A stretch of DNA of 64,000 nucleotides, taken from Aurantimonas coralicida_A. Lineage in GTDB: Bacteria > Pseudomonadota > Alphaproteobacteria > Rhizobiales > Rhizobiaceae. Position numbers and translations under genes: made by a program. Each line of letters begins with the position of its first letter. Position 1 is the first letter of the stretch. This document shows, one piece after another, positions 25,585 through 34,723 of the stretch. The notes below the pieces were generated by a model. It saw only the letters and a list, made by a program, of their open reading frames with translations. It did not search any database and was not told the DNA's origin. The DNA is taken from NCBI RefSeq assembly GCF_036016755.1, contig NZ_JAYXIH010000012.1:36745-100744 (forward strand), in the 5' to 3' direction.

Positions 25585-27042
25585 CTATCCCGCCATCGCC
25601 GCCTTCAACGCCGGATAAAGCGCGCGATAGCGATGCCATGCGGCCTCGTAACTCCCCGTCATATCGCTCTCCGGCGCGAAACGCCGAGCAATCGGCGGCT
25701 CACGCATGATGGATTTCGCCTCCGCGCCCGTCGCCGCGCACAGGCCGAGCCGCGCGGCGCCGAAAGCCGCGCCGAAATCGCCGGCTTCCGGCAGCGCAAT
25801 CTCGCTGCCCAGCACCGTCGCCATCAGTTTCAGCCAATAGGCCGAGCGCGAGCCGGCACCCACGGCGACCAACCGCTCCGGCTGCGCCCCCACGCCACCC
25901 GCTTCCAGGCAATCGCGCATGGAGAAGGCGACGCCTTCGAGCACCGCCCGCGTCATCGCCTCACGGTCGGTGCCCGCCTCCAGCCCGGCGAAGACGCCTC
26001 TGATGTCCGAATCATTGTGCGGCGTCCGCTCGCCCGACAGATAAGGCAGAAAGACCAGCCGTCCGGGCTCGGCAAGGTCCTCGCCAAGCGCGCCGGTCAG
26101 TGTCTCCGGCTTTTCCTGTAAGAGCTGCGACAGCCACTCGACCGACCCCGCGGCCGACAGCGTCACGCCCATCTGGTGCCAGAGGCCGGGGATGGCGTGG
26201 CAAAAGGTGTGCAGCGCCGTTTCCGGCGCCGGTGCGTAGCCCGCCGTCGCGGTGAACAAGACGCCGGAGGTGCCGAGCGACAGAAAGCCGGTGCCGGGTT
26301 CCGCGACGCCGACGCCGCAGGCCGACGCGGCGTTGTCGCCGCCACCGCCGGCGACGACCGTACCCGCCTTCATCCCGAAGGAGGCGGCGAGTTCCGGCCT
26401 GAGCCCGCCCGAAACCTCGGTGCCCTCGACGAGACGCGGCATGTGGGAAAGCGACAGGCCGGTCTTCTCCAGCATGCGGGTCGACCAGTGGCGCTTGCCG
26501 GTGTCGAGCCATGACGTGCCGGCGGCATCCGACATCTCGGACACCGTCTCGCCGGTGAGCCAGAGCCGCAGAGTGTCCTTCGGCAGCAGCACTTTTCGAA
26601 CCTTGGCGAAAATCTCCGGCTCGTGGCGCGCGACCCAGACGAGCTTCGGCGCAGTGAAGCCGGGAAAGACGATGTTTCCGGTGATCGCGCGCGATTCCGC
26701 GTCGTCGAGTTCGCGCGCTTCTTCGTGGCTGCGCGTGTCGTTCCAGAGGATGCAGGGGCGCAGAACCCGGTCGTCCTCGCCCAGCAGCGTCGCGCCGTGC
26801 ATATGGCCCGAGAGCCCGATGCCGGCAACCGCGGCAAGCTCCTCCGGGTGCTCGGCTTTCAGCTTCGCCAGGACCTCTTCGCAGGCCGCTATCCAGCTTG
26901 CCGGGTTCTGCTCCGACCAGCCGAAGCGCGGCCGCTCGACCGTGAGCGGCACGGAGACGGATGCGATGGCGCGCTGATCCGCGTCGATCAAAAGCGCCTT
27001 CAGCGAGGATGTGCCCAGGTCGAGGCCGAGGTAATTCCGCAT
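25585..27042 (-). CDS. xylB: Xylulokinase
   Basis: 485-aa FGGY-family sugar kinase, closest to xylulokinase: it phosphorylates D-xylulose at O5 for entry to the pentose phosphate pathway. The N-terminus YLGLDLGTSSLKALLID is the phosphate-1 loop; GLSGHMHGATLL and LRPCILWNDTRS are the sugar-binding region with the catalytic Asp; VVAGGGGDNAASACGVGV and LVAVGAGSRSAYWL are the ATPase-fold glycine loops. No xylose isomerase or transporter is adjacent, so a related pentulose or pentitol product is possible. Downstream of the outer-membrane-type gene on the same strand, 50 bp away. Confidence 0.92.
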   Translation of the reverse strand: MRNYLGLDLGTSSLKALLIDADQRAIASVSVPLTVERPRFGWSEQNPASWIAACEEVLAKLKAEHPEELAAVAGIGLSGHMHGATLLGEDDRVLRPCILWNDTRSHEEARELDDAESRAITGNIVFPGFTAPKLVWVARHEPEIFAKVRKVLLPKDTLRLWLTGETVSEMSDAAGTSWLDTGKRHWSTRMLEKTGLSLSHMPRLVEGTEVSGGLRPELAASFGMKAGTVVAGGGGDNAASACGVGVAEPGTGFLSLGTSGVLFTATAGYAPAPETALHTFCHAIPGLWHQMGVTLSAAGSVEWLSQLLQEKPETLTGALGEDLAEPGRLVFLPYLSGERTPHNDSDIRGVFAGLEAGTDREAMTRAVLEGVAFSMRDCLEAGGVGAQPERLVAVGAGSRSAYWLKLMATVLGSEIALPEAGDFGAAFGAARLGLCAATGAEAKSIMREPPIARRFAPESDMTGSYEAAWHRYRALYPALKAAMAG

Positions 27043-27092
27043 AAGACTTCACTCTTTCCTGCTCGCGGACGCCGCACCCGCCGCCGCTTTCG

Positions 27093-27965
27093 TCAGAAAC
27101 GATACCAGAGGGCGGTGATCAAGCCCCGTTCCTTGATCGCGTTGGTGCCTGCCACGGTCGCAAAGCCGCCCGCCTGCAACGACCATTGCTCGTTGAAATC
27201 GTAGACCATCGAGAGTTGCGCCTTGTGATAGGCATAGTTCTCGACATCCGCGTCGCTCCGGGCCGAGAACGTTGCAAAACCCTGGGCGAGTAGCAGGATG
27301 TTCGACCACGGCCGGATGCCGAGGGTGAGGTCGAGCTTCACTTCGTCCGGCCCGTCGCCGACCCGGTAGCGATAGGCTGCTTGCGCGTCGACGAAAACGG
27401 GATAGTCGCCGAGGGTGAAGCCGTAGCCGGCCAACGCCCGGACCTCGATCTGCGGCGAGTCCCAACCAAAGGTGTCCACTGCCGCGTCGGCCGCGCCAAA
27501 GGCATCCTCGACCCGCGCCGAAATCTGGCCGGAGGCGACGAAGCCGCCGGCCTCGTAGAGGCGCAGACGACCCCCGATCCCCACATGCGACAGCGCCGGC
27601 CGCGCGAATGGCAGATCGCCCTCGCGCTCGGCGCCGAACTCGCCCTCGCCGAGCAGCGTGAATGTCTCCGTGAGGCCGTATTCGACGAGGACCGCGACCG
27701 CGCCTTTCTCGAATTCGGGCCGCGCGGCGGGATATCCATCCGCGTCGAAGGTTTCACTGGCTTGCGAATAGAGGCCGGTGACGATCGCCTGCCCCGTGCC
27801 TTCTTCCCGCGTCCAGGCCCCAGCGTGCGCGGGACCGCTTGCGCCGACGAGGAGCGAGGCGGACACGACAAGGGGCACAAACGCTGGCCAGAGGCCGCCG
27901 ACGCGACTCCGTTCGGCGACGCTCCAGACGGCGCGTCGCGCAAAATCCCCCTTCACCGCCGGCAT
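27093..27965 (-). CDS. Putative outer-membrane beta-barrel protein
   Basis: 290-aa exported protein of unknown function. The N-terminus is a long signal peptide with a basic start (MPAVKGDFARR) and hydrophobic core FVPLVVSASLLVGA ending near PAHAG. The mature part consists of alternating beta strands with aromatic ends and closes with LITALWYRF, a terminal Phe typical of outer-membrane barrels inserted by BamA. The ATG at 27965 (GGTGGGG upstream) puts the signal peptide at the N-terminus; an ATG at 28058 would add 31 unlikely residues. Possible role as a channel; ligand not visible. Confidence 0.75.
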   Translation of the reverse strand: MPAVKGDFARRAVWSVAERSRVGGLWPAFVPLVVSASLLVGASGPAHAGAWTREEGTGQAIVTGLYSQASETFDADGYPAARPEFEKGAVAVLVEYGLTETFTLLGEGEFGAEREGDLPFARPALSHVGIGGRLRLYEAGGFVASGQISARVEDAFGAADAAVDTFGWDSPQIEVRALAGYGFTLGDYPVFVDAQAAYRYRVGDGPDEVKLDLTLGIRPWSNILLLAQGFATFSARSDADVENYAYHKAQLSMVYDFNEQWSLQAGGFATVAGTNAIKERGLITALWYRF

Positions 27966-28084
27966 CAGTGCCCCACCGCATCCGTCGAAGAGTTTAGAAA
28001 GAGACTGCGAATGGTTGCAAACGGATTCTAAGCTCGGCGAACGATCGCGGGATTTCACCGCGCGGCCCCGCCGTTTCGCGGCGG

Positions 28085-28711
28085 CTAATCGCGGCGGCGA
28101 AGCAGCGCCATCTGATCGCGCACGTAGCGCCGCATCAGCTCGGGCGCGGATGCGCCGAACATGCGGATGCGGCCGGTATGGGCGAGGAGCAGCAGGCCGG
28201 CGGCATGGGCGAAGATCTCCACGGTCAGCCGGTTCGCTTGGTACCGTTCGGCGCCCATCGCCTCCGCCGCCCGCCCGATCGGCGCCAGCGCGGCGCCGAG
28301 ACGGGCATTCAGTCGCTCGTCGCGCGTCGCGCCGAGCCCCTGCGGCTTCATGCCGCCGCGCAGGAGGTAAAAGCCGAGGTCGAGATCGCGGGGATTTTCG
28401 GCGTAGAAGCCGAAAAAGGCCATCGCGGCGGCTTCAAGTTCGTCTTCGGGCCGACCCAGCCCTTCCACGGCGGCATCAACGGTCTCCCCCAGCCGCCGCA
28501 GCGAGGCTTCCAGCACCTCGGCATAGATCGCTTCCTTGGAATCGAAGTGGAAATAAAGGGCGGCCGGGGTGTAGCCTGCGGCCTTGGCGATGGAGCGCAG
28601 GCTGGCGCCGTCGAGGCCATCGGCCTCGAACACCCGGCGTGCCGCATCGAGAATGAGTTCGCGCTTCATCTCGCCGATGGCCCGGCGCCGATCCGCTTGC
28701 CCGTTGCCCAT
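28085..28711 (-). CDS. TetR family transcriptional regulator
   Basis: 208-aa TetR-type repressor. The DNA-binding domain is ILDAARRVFEADGLDGASLRSIAKAAGYTPAALYFHFDSKEA split over three helices, with a divergent all-helical ligand domain. The ATG at 28711 has AGAGGA ten bases upstream; the ATG at 28744 is within the divergent promoter and has no ribosome binding site. It is divergent from the HpaB-family and acyl-CoA synthetase genes and probably regulates them through the AACAGTGTT palindrome. Confidence 0.92.
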   Translation of the reverse strand: MGNGQADRRRAIGEMKRELILDAARRVFEADGLDGASLRSIAKAAGYTPAALYFHFDSKEAIYAEVLEASLRRLGETVDAAVEGLGRPEDELEAAAMAFFGFYAENPRDLDLGFYLLRGGMKPQGLGATRDERLNARLGAALAPIGRAAEAMGAERYQANRLTVEIFAHAAGLLLLAHTGRIRMFGASAPELMRRYVRDQMALLRRRD

Positions 28712-28751
28712 CGCGATTTCGTCCTCTGATCTTACATTTGACATTTTTTCT

Positions 28752-28760
28752 AACAGTGTT
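28752..28760. promoter_or_regulatory. Candidate TetR operator
   Basis: AACAGTGTT, a 9-bp palindrome inside a wider imperfect inverted repeat (ATTTGACA at 28736-28743 and GTTCAAAT near 28758-28765). It lies 37 bp before the HpaB-family start and between the divergent genes. A TTGACA at 28738-28743 may be a -35 element; no good -10 is seen. Confidence 0.45.
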
Positions 28761-28796
28761 CAAATCTGGCTGCAATACACGATGAGGAGATCCGCC

Positions 28797-30356
28797 ATGA
28801 TGATGTCGTCCGCCGAGTTTCGCGAGTCCCTCCGCCGTTACAATCCGCGCGTCTTCGTCAATGGCGAGCGTGTGGCGAGCGTCGCCGACGCACCATCGCT
28901 GCGGCCCGGGATCAATGCCATCGGCGTCACTTACGACATGGCGCTCAAGGAAAAGCATGCGGCGCTGATGACCGCCCGGCAAGCGACCTCCGGCAAGACC
29001 GTCAACCGGATGTTGCATATCAACGAGACATCCACCGACCTGCTCTACAAGCTCGAGGCCGTCCGGCTCGTCTGCCAGGAATCCGGCTGCGCCCAGCGCT
29101 ACCTCGTCCATGACGCGCTGAACGGCCTGTGGCAGGCGACCAAGCGGGCCGATGCCGAGCACGGGACGGATTATTTCGAGCGCTTCCTCGCCTATCTCCA
29201 TCGCGTCCAGGACGAGGACCTGACGCTTGGCATCGCCATGACCGACGCCAAGGGCGATCGGTCCAAGCGGCCCGGCGATCAGGCCAATCCCGACGTCTAT
29301 GTGCACGTCAAGGAGCGACGCTCCGACGGCATCGTGATCTCAGGCACCAAGGCGATCGTCACCGGCGCGCCCTACGTCCACGAATTCCTTGTCATGCCCT
29401 GCCGGACCCACCGGCCGGAGGACGCGGCCTGTGCCGTTGCCTGCGCCGTGCCGGTGGACGCGGAAGGCGTCACCATCGTCGCGCGGCCCGCCGGTCGTCC
29501 AGGCGAGGCGGCGGCAAAATTTTCCGGCACCTATGGCCAATCCACCGGCGTCGTCATCTTCGAGGACGTGTTCGTGCCGCACGAGCGTGTGTTCATGGAC
29601 GGCGAAACCGTCGAGGCCGGTTATCTCACCACCTCCTACGCCACCCATCACCGGCATTCGTGCATCGGCGCGCGGGCGGGCTTTGGCGACCTCCTGATCG
29701 GCGCCGGCGCCCTGATGACCGAGGAGAACGGCCTCGACCCGGACAAGCACGGGCATATCCGCGAGGCCATGGTCGAACTCATCACCATCACCGAGAGCTT
29801 TTATGCCTGCGGCGTCGCCGCCTCGGTCTACGGCGTCAAGGACGGCTCCGGCAACATCATGCCCGACCCGATGTTCTCCAATGTCGGCAAGCTGCTGCTG
29901 GCGACCAAGATCTACGACATGCACCGCGTCGCCCATTACGTTTCCGGCGGGCTGATCGTCGCCTTGCCGGGTCCGGACGAGGACCACAATCCGGAGACCA
30001 AGGCCTCGCTCTCGGCTGTCCTTGCCGGCCGGCCGGACATTCCGGCCGAACAACGGCTGGAGGTCGCGCGGCTGATCGAGGATCTGACCGCCTCGCATCA
30101 GGGCGGCTGGTATTCCGTCATCTCGCTGCATGGCGGCGGCTCGCCGGAAGCGATGAAACGCGAGATCTGGCGCAACTATCCGGTGCTGGAGAAGGTCGAA
30201 CTGGTGGAGCGGCTGCTCGGCCGCGGCGTTCTCGACGAGGGCCAGCGGGTGTCGAAGCAGCCCGGCCGTTGCTGCGCCACCGGATGCGAGGTGCCTGAAC
30301 CGCCGACGGTCGCCCGCGCCGAAAGCAGCATTTCCGTTCCGGCCGCCGCCGAGTAG
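28797..30356 (+). CDS. 4-hydroxyphenylacetate 3-hydroxylase (HpaB) family protein
   Basis: 519-aa flavoprotein of the HpaB/4-hydroxybutyryl-CoA dehydratase superfamily (acyl-CoA-dehydrogenase fold). It has RRYNPRVFVNGERV at the start, ISGTKAIVTGAPYVHEFLVMP in the middle, and HHRHSCIGARAGFGDLLIGA with the flavin-region residues. The [4Fe-4S] ligand pattern of 4-hydroxybutyryl-CoA dehydratase appears incomplete: the CxxxC segment reads CAQRY, and the later Cys is displaced. That favours a reduced-flavin monooxygenase or another role. GAGGAG lies about seven bases before the ATG at 28797. Followed after 69 bp by a propionyl-CoA-synthetase-like gene. The substrate is unknown. Confidence 0.85.
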   Translation: MMMSSAEFRESLRRYNPRVFVNGERVASVADAPSLRPGINAIGVTYDMALKEKHAALMTARQATSGKTVNRMLHINETSTDLLYKLEAVRLVCQESGCAQRYLVHDALNGLWQATKRADAEHGTDYFERFLAYLHRVQDEDLTLGIAMTDAKGDRSKRPGDQANPDVYVHVKERRSDGIVISGTKAIVTGAPYVHEFLVMPCRTHRPEDAACAVACAVPVDAEGVTIVARPAGRPGEAAAKFSGTYGQSTGVVIFEDVFVPHERVFMDGETVEAGYLTTSYATHHRHSCIGARAGFGDLLIGAGALMTEENGLDPDKHGHIREAMVELITITESFYACGVAASVYGVKDGSGNIMPDPMFSNVGKLLLATKIYDMHRVAHYVSGGLIVALPGPDEDHNPETKASLSAVLAGRPDIPAEQRLEVARLIEDLTASHQGGWYSVISLHGGGSPEAMKREIWRNYPVLEKVELVERLLGRGVLDEGQRVSKQPGRCCATGCEVPEPPTVARAESSISVPAAAE

Positions 30357-30425
30357 ACTGCCGCCCGAGGAAAAGCGTGGGCGGCCGCGGCGACGCTGGC
30401 CGCGCCGCGATCGGGAGGGACAGTC

Positions 30426-32324
30426 ATGGCGAGCCGCTACCACGAGGTTTATGATTCCTGGCGCAAGGACCCGGCAGGGTTCTGGATGAAGGCCGCGCGG
30501 GATCTCGCCTGGACGAAGGAGCCGACCCGCGCGCTCGACGCCGATGCCGGGGTCTATGGCCGCTGGTTTCCCGACGGCGAATGCAACACCTGCTTCAACG
30601 CTCTCGACCGCCATGTCGAAGCAGGCCGCGGCGACCAGGCGGCGATCATCCACGACAGCCCCGTCACCGGCACCAAGCGGCGCATCACCTATGGCGAGCT
30701 CCTGCGCGAGGTGAAGGCCCTGGCGGCGAGCCTGACCGATCTCGGCGTCGAGAAGGGCGACCGGGTGATCATCTACATGCCGATGATCCCGGAAACGATC
30801 GTCGCCATGCTGGCCTGCGCCCGGCTCGGCGCGATCCATTCGGTGGTGTTTGGCGGTTTTGCGGCGCGCGAGCTCGCTACCCGCATCGACGACGCCACCC
30901 CGAAGCTGATCCTGTCGGCCTCCTGCGGCATCGAGCCGACCCGGCAGGTCGAATACAAGCCGCTGCTCGACAAGGCGATCGAACTGGCGACGCACAAGCC
31001 GCAAGCAACGATCGTCCTGCAGCGGCCCGAACGCACCTGCACTATGGTCGAGGGCCGCGACCACGACTGGGCCGCCTCGCGCGACAAGGCCTTCGCCGAG
31101 ATCGAGGCTGGCCGCGACGTGCCTTGCGTTCCCGTCAAGGCGACCGACCCGCTCTATATCCTCTACACCTCCGGCACGACCGGAAAGCCCAAGGGGGTCG
31201 TGCGCGACAATGGCGGCCACATGGTCGCGCTCCACTGGTCGATGGACGCGATCTTCGGCACCAAGGCCGGCGAGGTGTTCTGGGCGGCATCCGACGTCGG
31301 CTGGGTCGTCGGCCATTCCTATATCGCTTACGCGCCACTGCTGAAGGGCTGCACGACGGTTCTCTACGAAGGCAAGCCGATCGGAACGCCCGACGCCGGC
31401 GCCTTCTGGCGGGTCGTCGCCGAGCACGGGGTCAAGGTGCTGTTCACCGCGCCGACGGCGATCCGCGGCATCCGCAAGGAAGACCCCGACGGGGCGCTGG
31501 CCGCGCAGTATGATCTGTCGCAATTCGAGGCGCTGTTCCTGGCCGGCGAACGCGCCGACCCGGATACGCTGATCTGGGCGGAAAAGACCCTCGACCGTCC
31601 GGTGATCGACCATTGGTGGCAAACCGAATCCGGCTGGCCGATCGCCGCCAATCCCAAGGGCCTTGGCCTGCTGCCGATCAAGCGCGGCAGCCCCGGCGTC
31701 GCCATGCCCGGCTACGAAATCCATGTGCTGAACGAGGCGGGCAAGGAGGCCGCGCCCAATGAAATGGGCGCAATCGCGGTGAAGCTGCCGCTGCCGCCGG
31801 GCGCGCTGCCGACACTGTGGCACGCCGAGGACCGCTTCCGCGACGGCTATCTGTCGGCCTTTCCCGGCTATTACTCCACCTCCGACGGCGGGTTCATTGA
31901 CGAGGAAGGCTATCTCTACGTCATGGGCCGCACCGACGACGTGATCAATGTCGCCGGCCATCGCCTGTCGACGGGCGAGATGGAGGAGGCGGTCGCCGGC
32001 CATCCGGCGGTCGCCGAATGCGCCGTCATCGGCATGCGCGATGAACTGAAGGGCGAGCTTCCCTGCGGCTTCGTCGTTCTCAAGAACGCCAACGGCCAGG
32101 ACCGCGCCGAAATCGAGCGCGAACTCGTCGCCATCGTGCGCGACCGCATCGGCCCGGTCGCCGCCTTCAAACGGGTCGTCATCGTCGACAAGCTGCCGAA
32201 GACGCGCTCCGGCAAGGTGCTGCGCCGCACGATGAAGGCGATCGTCGACCACGACGCCTTCGACATGCCGGCGACGATCGAGGATGCCAGCGCCATCGAC
32301 GACGTCAAGCGCGCGGTGGGGTGA
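30426..32324 (+). CDS. prpE: Propionyl-CoA synthetase / acyl-CoA synthetase
   Basis: 632-aa acetyl/propionyl-CoA-synthetase-type enzyme, activating a short acid with ATP through an acyl-adenylate. The adenylation motifs are LYILYTSGTTGKPKGVVRD, WWQTESGWP and YVMGRTDDVINVAGHRLS, and the C-terminal catalytic lysine lies in PKTRSGKVLRRTM. Length and the FNALDRHVEAGRGDQAAII region fit PrpE. It follows the HpaB-family gene and is probably controlled by the TetR protein, so its true substrate may be a product of that oxygenase-type enzyme. Confidence 0.9.
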   Translation: MASRYHEVYDSWRKDPAGFWMKAARDLAWTKEPTRALDADAGVYGRWFPDGECNTCFNALDRHVEAGRGDQAAIIHDSPVTGTKRRITYGELLREVKALAASLTDLGVEKGDRVIIYMPMIPETIVAMLACARLGAIHSVVFGGFAARELATRIDDATPKLILSASCGIEPTRQVEYKPLLDKAIELATHKPQATIVLQRPERTCTMVEGRDHDWAASRDKAFAEIEAGRDVPCVPVKATDPLYILYTSGTTGKPKGVVRDNGGHMVALHWSMDAIFGTKAGEVFWAASDVGWVVGHSYIAYAPLLKGCTTVLYEGKPIGTPDAGAFWRVVAEHGVKVLFTAPTAIRGIRKEDPDGALAAQYDLSQFEALFLAGERADPDTLIWAEKTLDRPVIDHWWQTESGWPIAANPKGLGLLPIKRGSPGVAMPGYEIHVLNEAGKEAAPNEMGAIAVKLPLPPGALPTLWHAEDRFRDGYLSAFPGYYSTSDGGFIDEEGYLYVMGRTDDVINVAGHRLSTGEMEEAVAGHPAVAECAVIGMRDELKGELPCGFVVLKNANGQDRAEIERELVAIVRDRIGPVAAFKRVVIVDKLPKTRSGKVLRRTMKAIVDHDAFDMPATIEDASAIDDVKRAVG

Positions 32325-32372
32325 GGGATCTGCCGGCCCCGAACAAGCGGCGGACCTTGCAAGGCCTCGCAT

Positions 32373-32403
32373 CTGTATATACTTTCTTGATATGAATATA
32401 CAG
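32373..32403. promoter_or_regulatory. Candidate VapB operator
   Basis: Perfect inverted repeat CTGTATAT (32373-32380) - N15 - ATATACAG (32396-32403) ending 12 bp before the antitoxin start. The AT-rich surroundings and position suit both the promoter and the autoregulatory site of the toxin-antitoxin operon. Confidence 0.65.
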
Positions 32404-32415
32404 TGCGGAGATTTG

Positions 32416-32667
32416 ATGATGGCGCTTTACATCCGGGACCCTGAAGTCGACGAACTCGCCAGGAAGCTTCGCGCCATGACCGGGGCCAAGAGCAAGACGG
32501 ACGCCGTCCGACGGGCGCTGCGGAACGAGTTGCGCCGGGCGCGCCGGCCCGAGCGGTTCGACGACCGGAACGCCAAAGTGATGGTGATGGCTGATGCCCT
32601 TGGCTCGTCGCAAACGCTTCCCTTCGACATGAAGGCCTTCACCGACGCGATGTGGGACGACGCCTGA
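32416..32667 (+). CDS. vapB: VapB-type antitoxin
   Basis: 83-aa antitoxin of the Rv0623/PSK transcription-factor type: MMALYIRDPEVDELARKLRA, then KTDAVRRALRNELRR, a ribbon-helix-like DNA-binding part, and a C-terminal tail ending DAMWDDA that would block the toxin. GGAG is five bases before the ATG at 32416; the ATG at 32419 is equally possible. The stop overlaps the toxin ATG (TGATG). Confidence 0.88.
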   Translation: MMALYIRDPEVDELARKLRAMTGAKSKTDAVRRALRNELRRARRPERFDDRNAKVMVMADALGSSQTLPFDMKAFTDAMWDDA

Positions 32668-33086
32668 TGATGATCGACGCCTCGGCGATCGTGGCGATTC
32701 TCAACCGCGAGCCCGACGCGGAGAGATTGAAGCGCGCGATCGAAGAGGCGGACTCGCCCCTGTACACCTCGCCCCTTGCGCTGTTCGAGGCGACGCTCGG
32801 CCTGGCCCGCGCCAAATCCGATCCGCGCCGCCGCCCGACGGCGGAAGAGATCGCCGCGGCGGACATCGTCGTGCTTGAATTTGTCAAAGCCAACACGCTC
32901 GAGGTCGTGGCCGTCGGCCCACAAACGGCGGCGCGCGCCCTGCGGGCGGCTGCGACTTACGGCAAGATCGTCGGCCACCCGGCGGATCTGAATTTCGGCG
33001 ACTGCTTCATCTACGCCAGCGCCAAGGAAATCGGCGCGCGCCTTCTCTACACCGGCAACGACTTCGCGAAGACCGACCTTGCATGA
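32667..33086 (+). CDS. vapC: VapC-type PIN-domain ribonuclease toxin
   Basis: 139-aa PIN nuclease. The four conserved acidic residues are visible: D4 (MIDASAIVAIL), E41 (ALFEATLGLA), D112 (NFGDCFIYA) and D132 (YTGNDFAKTD). PIN toxins cut specific tRNAs or rRNA when freed from VapB. Overlaps the antitoxin gene by one base, the usual coupling. The active site looks intact. Confidence 0.9.
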   Translation: MMIDASAIVAILNREPDAERLKRAIEEADSPLYTSPLALFEATLGLARAKSDPRRRPTAEEIAAADIVVLEFVKANTLEVVAVGPQTAARALRAAATYGKIVGHPADLNFGDCFIYASAKEIGARLLYTGNDFAKTDLA

Positions 33087-33185
33087 TCTTCGCCGAAGAC
33101 ACCGCCACCGCCCCCGGTTCCTCTTCGCCCCGTTTCCGGCTAGAAGCCCGGCGCGGCCCATAAGCACGGGTTCCGGAGACCGCTC

Positions 33186-34088
33186 ATGAATGATGCAGCA
33201 CTGCCCCAGGACAATGGCGAGACCCAGGCGCGCCTGCTCGCCCAGGCCCTGCCCTTCATGCAGGCATACGAGAACAAGACCGTCGTGGTGAAATATGGCG
33301 GCCACGCCATGGGCGATCCGGAACTGGGCCAGGCGTTTGCCCGCGACATCGCGCTCTTGAAGCAATCCGGCGTCAACCCGATCGTCGTCCATGGCGGCGG
33401 CCCGCAGATTGGCCGGATGCTAACCCAGATGGGCATCGAATCGCGCTTCGAGGGCGGCCTTCGCGTCACCGACGAGGAAACGGTGAAGATCGTCGAGATG
33501 GTCCTCGCCGGCTCGATCAACAAGGAGATCGTCGCCCTGATCAACGCCGAGGGCGAATGGGCGATTGGCCTGTGCGGCAAGGACGGCAACATGGTCTTCG
33601 CCGAAAAGGCCCGCAAGACCGTCGTCGATCCCGACTCGAACATCGAGCGGGTGCTCGATCTCGGCTTTGTCGGCGAACCGGTCGAGGTCGACCGCACGCT
33701 GCTCGACCTCTTGGCCCGCTCCGAAATGATCCCGGTGATCGCGCCGGTCGCCCCCGGCCGCGACGGCGCCACCTACAACATCAACGCCGACACCTTCGCC
33801 GGCGCCATCGCCGGCGCGCTGGAAGCCTCGCGCCTGTTGTTCCTCACCGACGTTCCCGGCGTCCTCGACAAATCCGGTCAGTTGATCAAGGAGCTGTCGG
33901 TGGCGGAGGCGAAGAACCTGATCCGTGACGGCACCATTTCCGGCGGCATGATCCCCAAGGTCGAAACCTGCATCGAGGCGATCGAGCGCGGCGTCGAGGG
34001 GGTGGTCATCCTCAACGGCAAGAAACGCCACGCCGTCCTGCTGGAACTTTTGACCGAGCACGGGGCGGGCACGCTGATCGTGCGGTGA
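33186..34088 (+). CDS. argB: N-acetylglutamate kinase
   Basis: 300-aa acetylglutamate kinase, the second step of arginine synthesis. It has VVKYGGHAMG, IVVHGGGPQIGRML and GLRVTDEET, with NINADTFAGAIAGAL and FLTDVPGVLDKSG near the C-terminal ATP site. GGAG lies about eight bases before the ATG. A diverged copy of its last 70 codons is present 1.7 kb downstream at 35770, so the 3' end is the boundary of an inserted segment. Confidence 0.97.
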   Translation: MNDAALPQDNGETQARLLAQALPFMQAYENKTVVVKYGGHAMGDPELGQAFARDIALLKQSGVNPIVVHGGGPQIGRMLTQMGIESRFEGGLRVTDEETVKIVEMVLAGSINKEIVALINAEGEWAIGLCGKDGNMVFAEKARKTVVDPDSNIERVLDLGFVGEPVEVDRTLLDLLARSEMIPVIAPVAPGRDGATYNINADTFAGAIAGALEASRLLFLTDVPGVLDKSGQLIKELSVAEAKNLIRDGTISGGMIPKVETCIEAIERGVEGVVILNGKKRHAVLLELLTEHGAGTLIVR

Positions 34089-34341
34089 CGGGCATCCGGC
34101 CGGGCAGAAAATGCTCGGATCAGCACCGCCGCCTTGGTCGCACGGCAGCATGTCCCAAGATGCAAATCCTCGCCATACAAGCACTGGCGTTGTAGACTGA
34201 CGGTCTGGCAAACCGGCGGACAACCAAAAATCGGGCTGTTCATCCGGTCGCCGATCGACCAGAACGCCGTATCCGCTTTCGGCCGGCATGGGTCGCGGGC
34301 CGGATCGGCGGCAAATTCGACATAGACGAAAAGGAGCCACG

Positions 34342-34485
34342 ATGGCGAGAAAGCCCAATTTCGATTTCGAGCGTCAGGAACGCGATAAAGCCAAGGCTGC
34401 CAAGAAGGCCGCGAAGGCCGAGGCCAAGGCCGCCGCCAAGGAGCAGGCAGCCCCCACTCCAGTGCCCCCGGAACCGCGGGACTGA
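34342..34485 (+). CDS. Small lysine/alanine-rich protein
   Basis: 47-aa protein, MARKPNFDFERQERDKAKAA followed by KKAAKAEAKAAAKEQ and a Pro-rich end. AAGGAG five bases before the ATG argues that it is translated. Short proteins of this composition are common in alphaproteobacteria; the role is unknown. It lies within the segment bounded by argB and its 3' fragment. Confidence 0.6.
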   Translation: MARKPNFDFERQERDKAKAAKKAAKAEAKAAAKEQAAPTPVPPEPRD

Positions 34486-34723
34486 TCCTTTCGTCCGCCA
34501 TCCATCGGGGTACAGATCTTCAGGGACGAAGGTCTGCCCATCGCAAGTCGGGTCGGAACGACGCTGAACACCGCCGCGGACATGCGGGTGTGAGCGGCGG
34601 AACGGCCGGCAACCTCCAGGTCGGGATCAACGCGGTGCAGCTGGAACTGGCGACGCCATACCCTCCGCAGGACTTCCTTGCTTGTCAGTTCGAGATCGGT
34701 CGCGGACGACATCGGGCAAACCG

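Noticed and set aside
29340..32372. 1010-codon open frame on the minus strand
   Set aside because: Antisense to the intact HpaB-family and prpE genes; Arg/Asp/Gly-rich composition typical of frames opposite GC-rich coding sequence.
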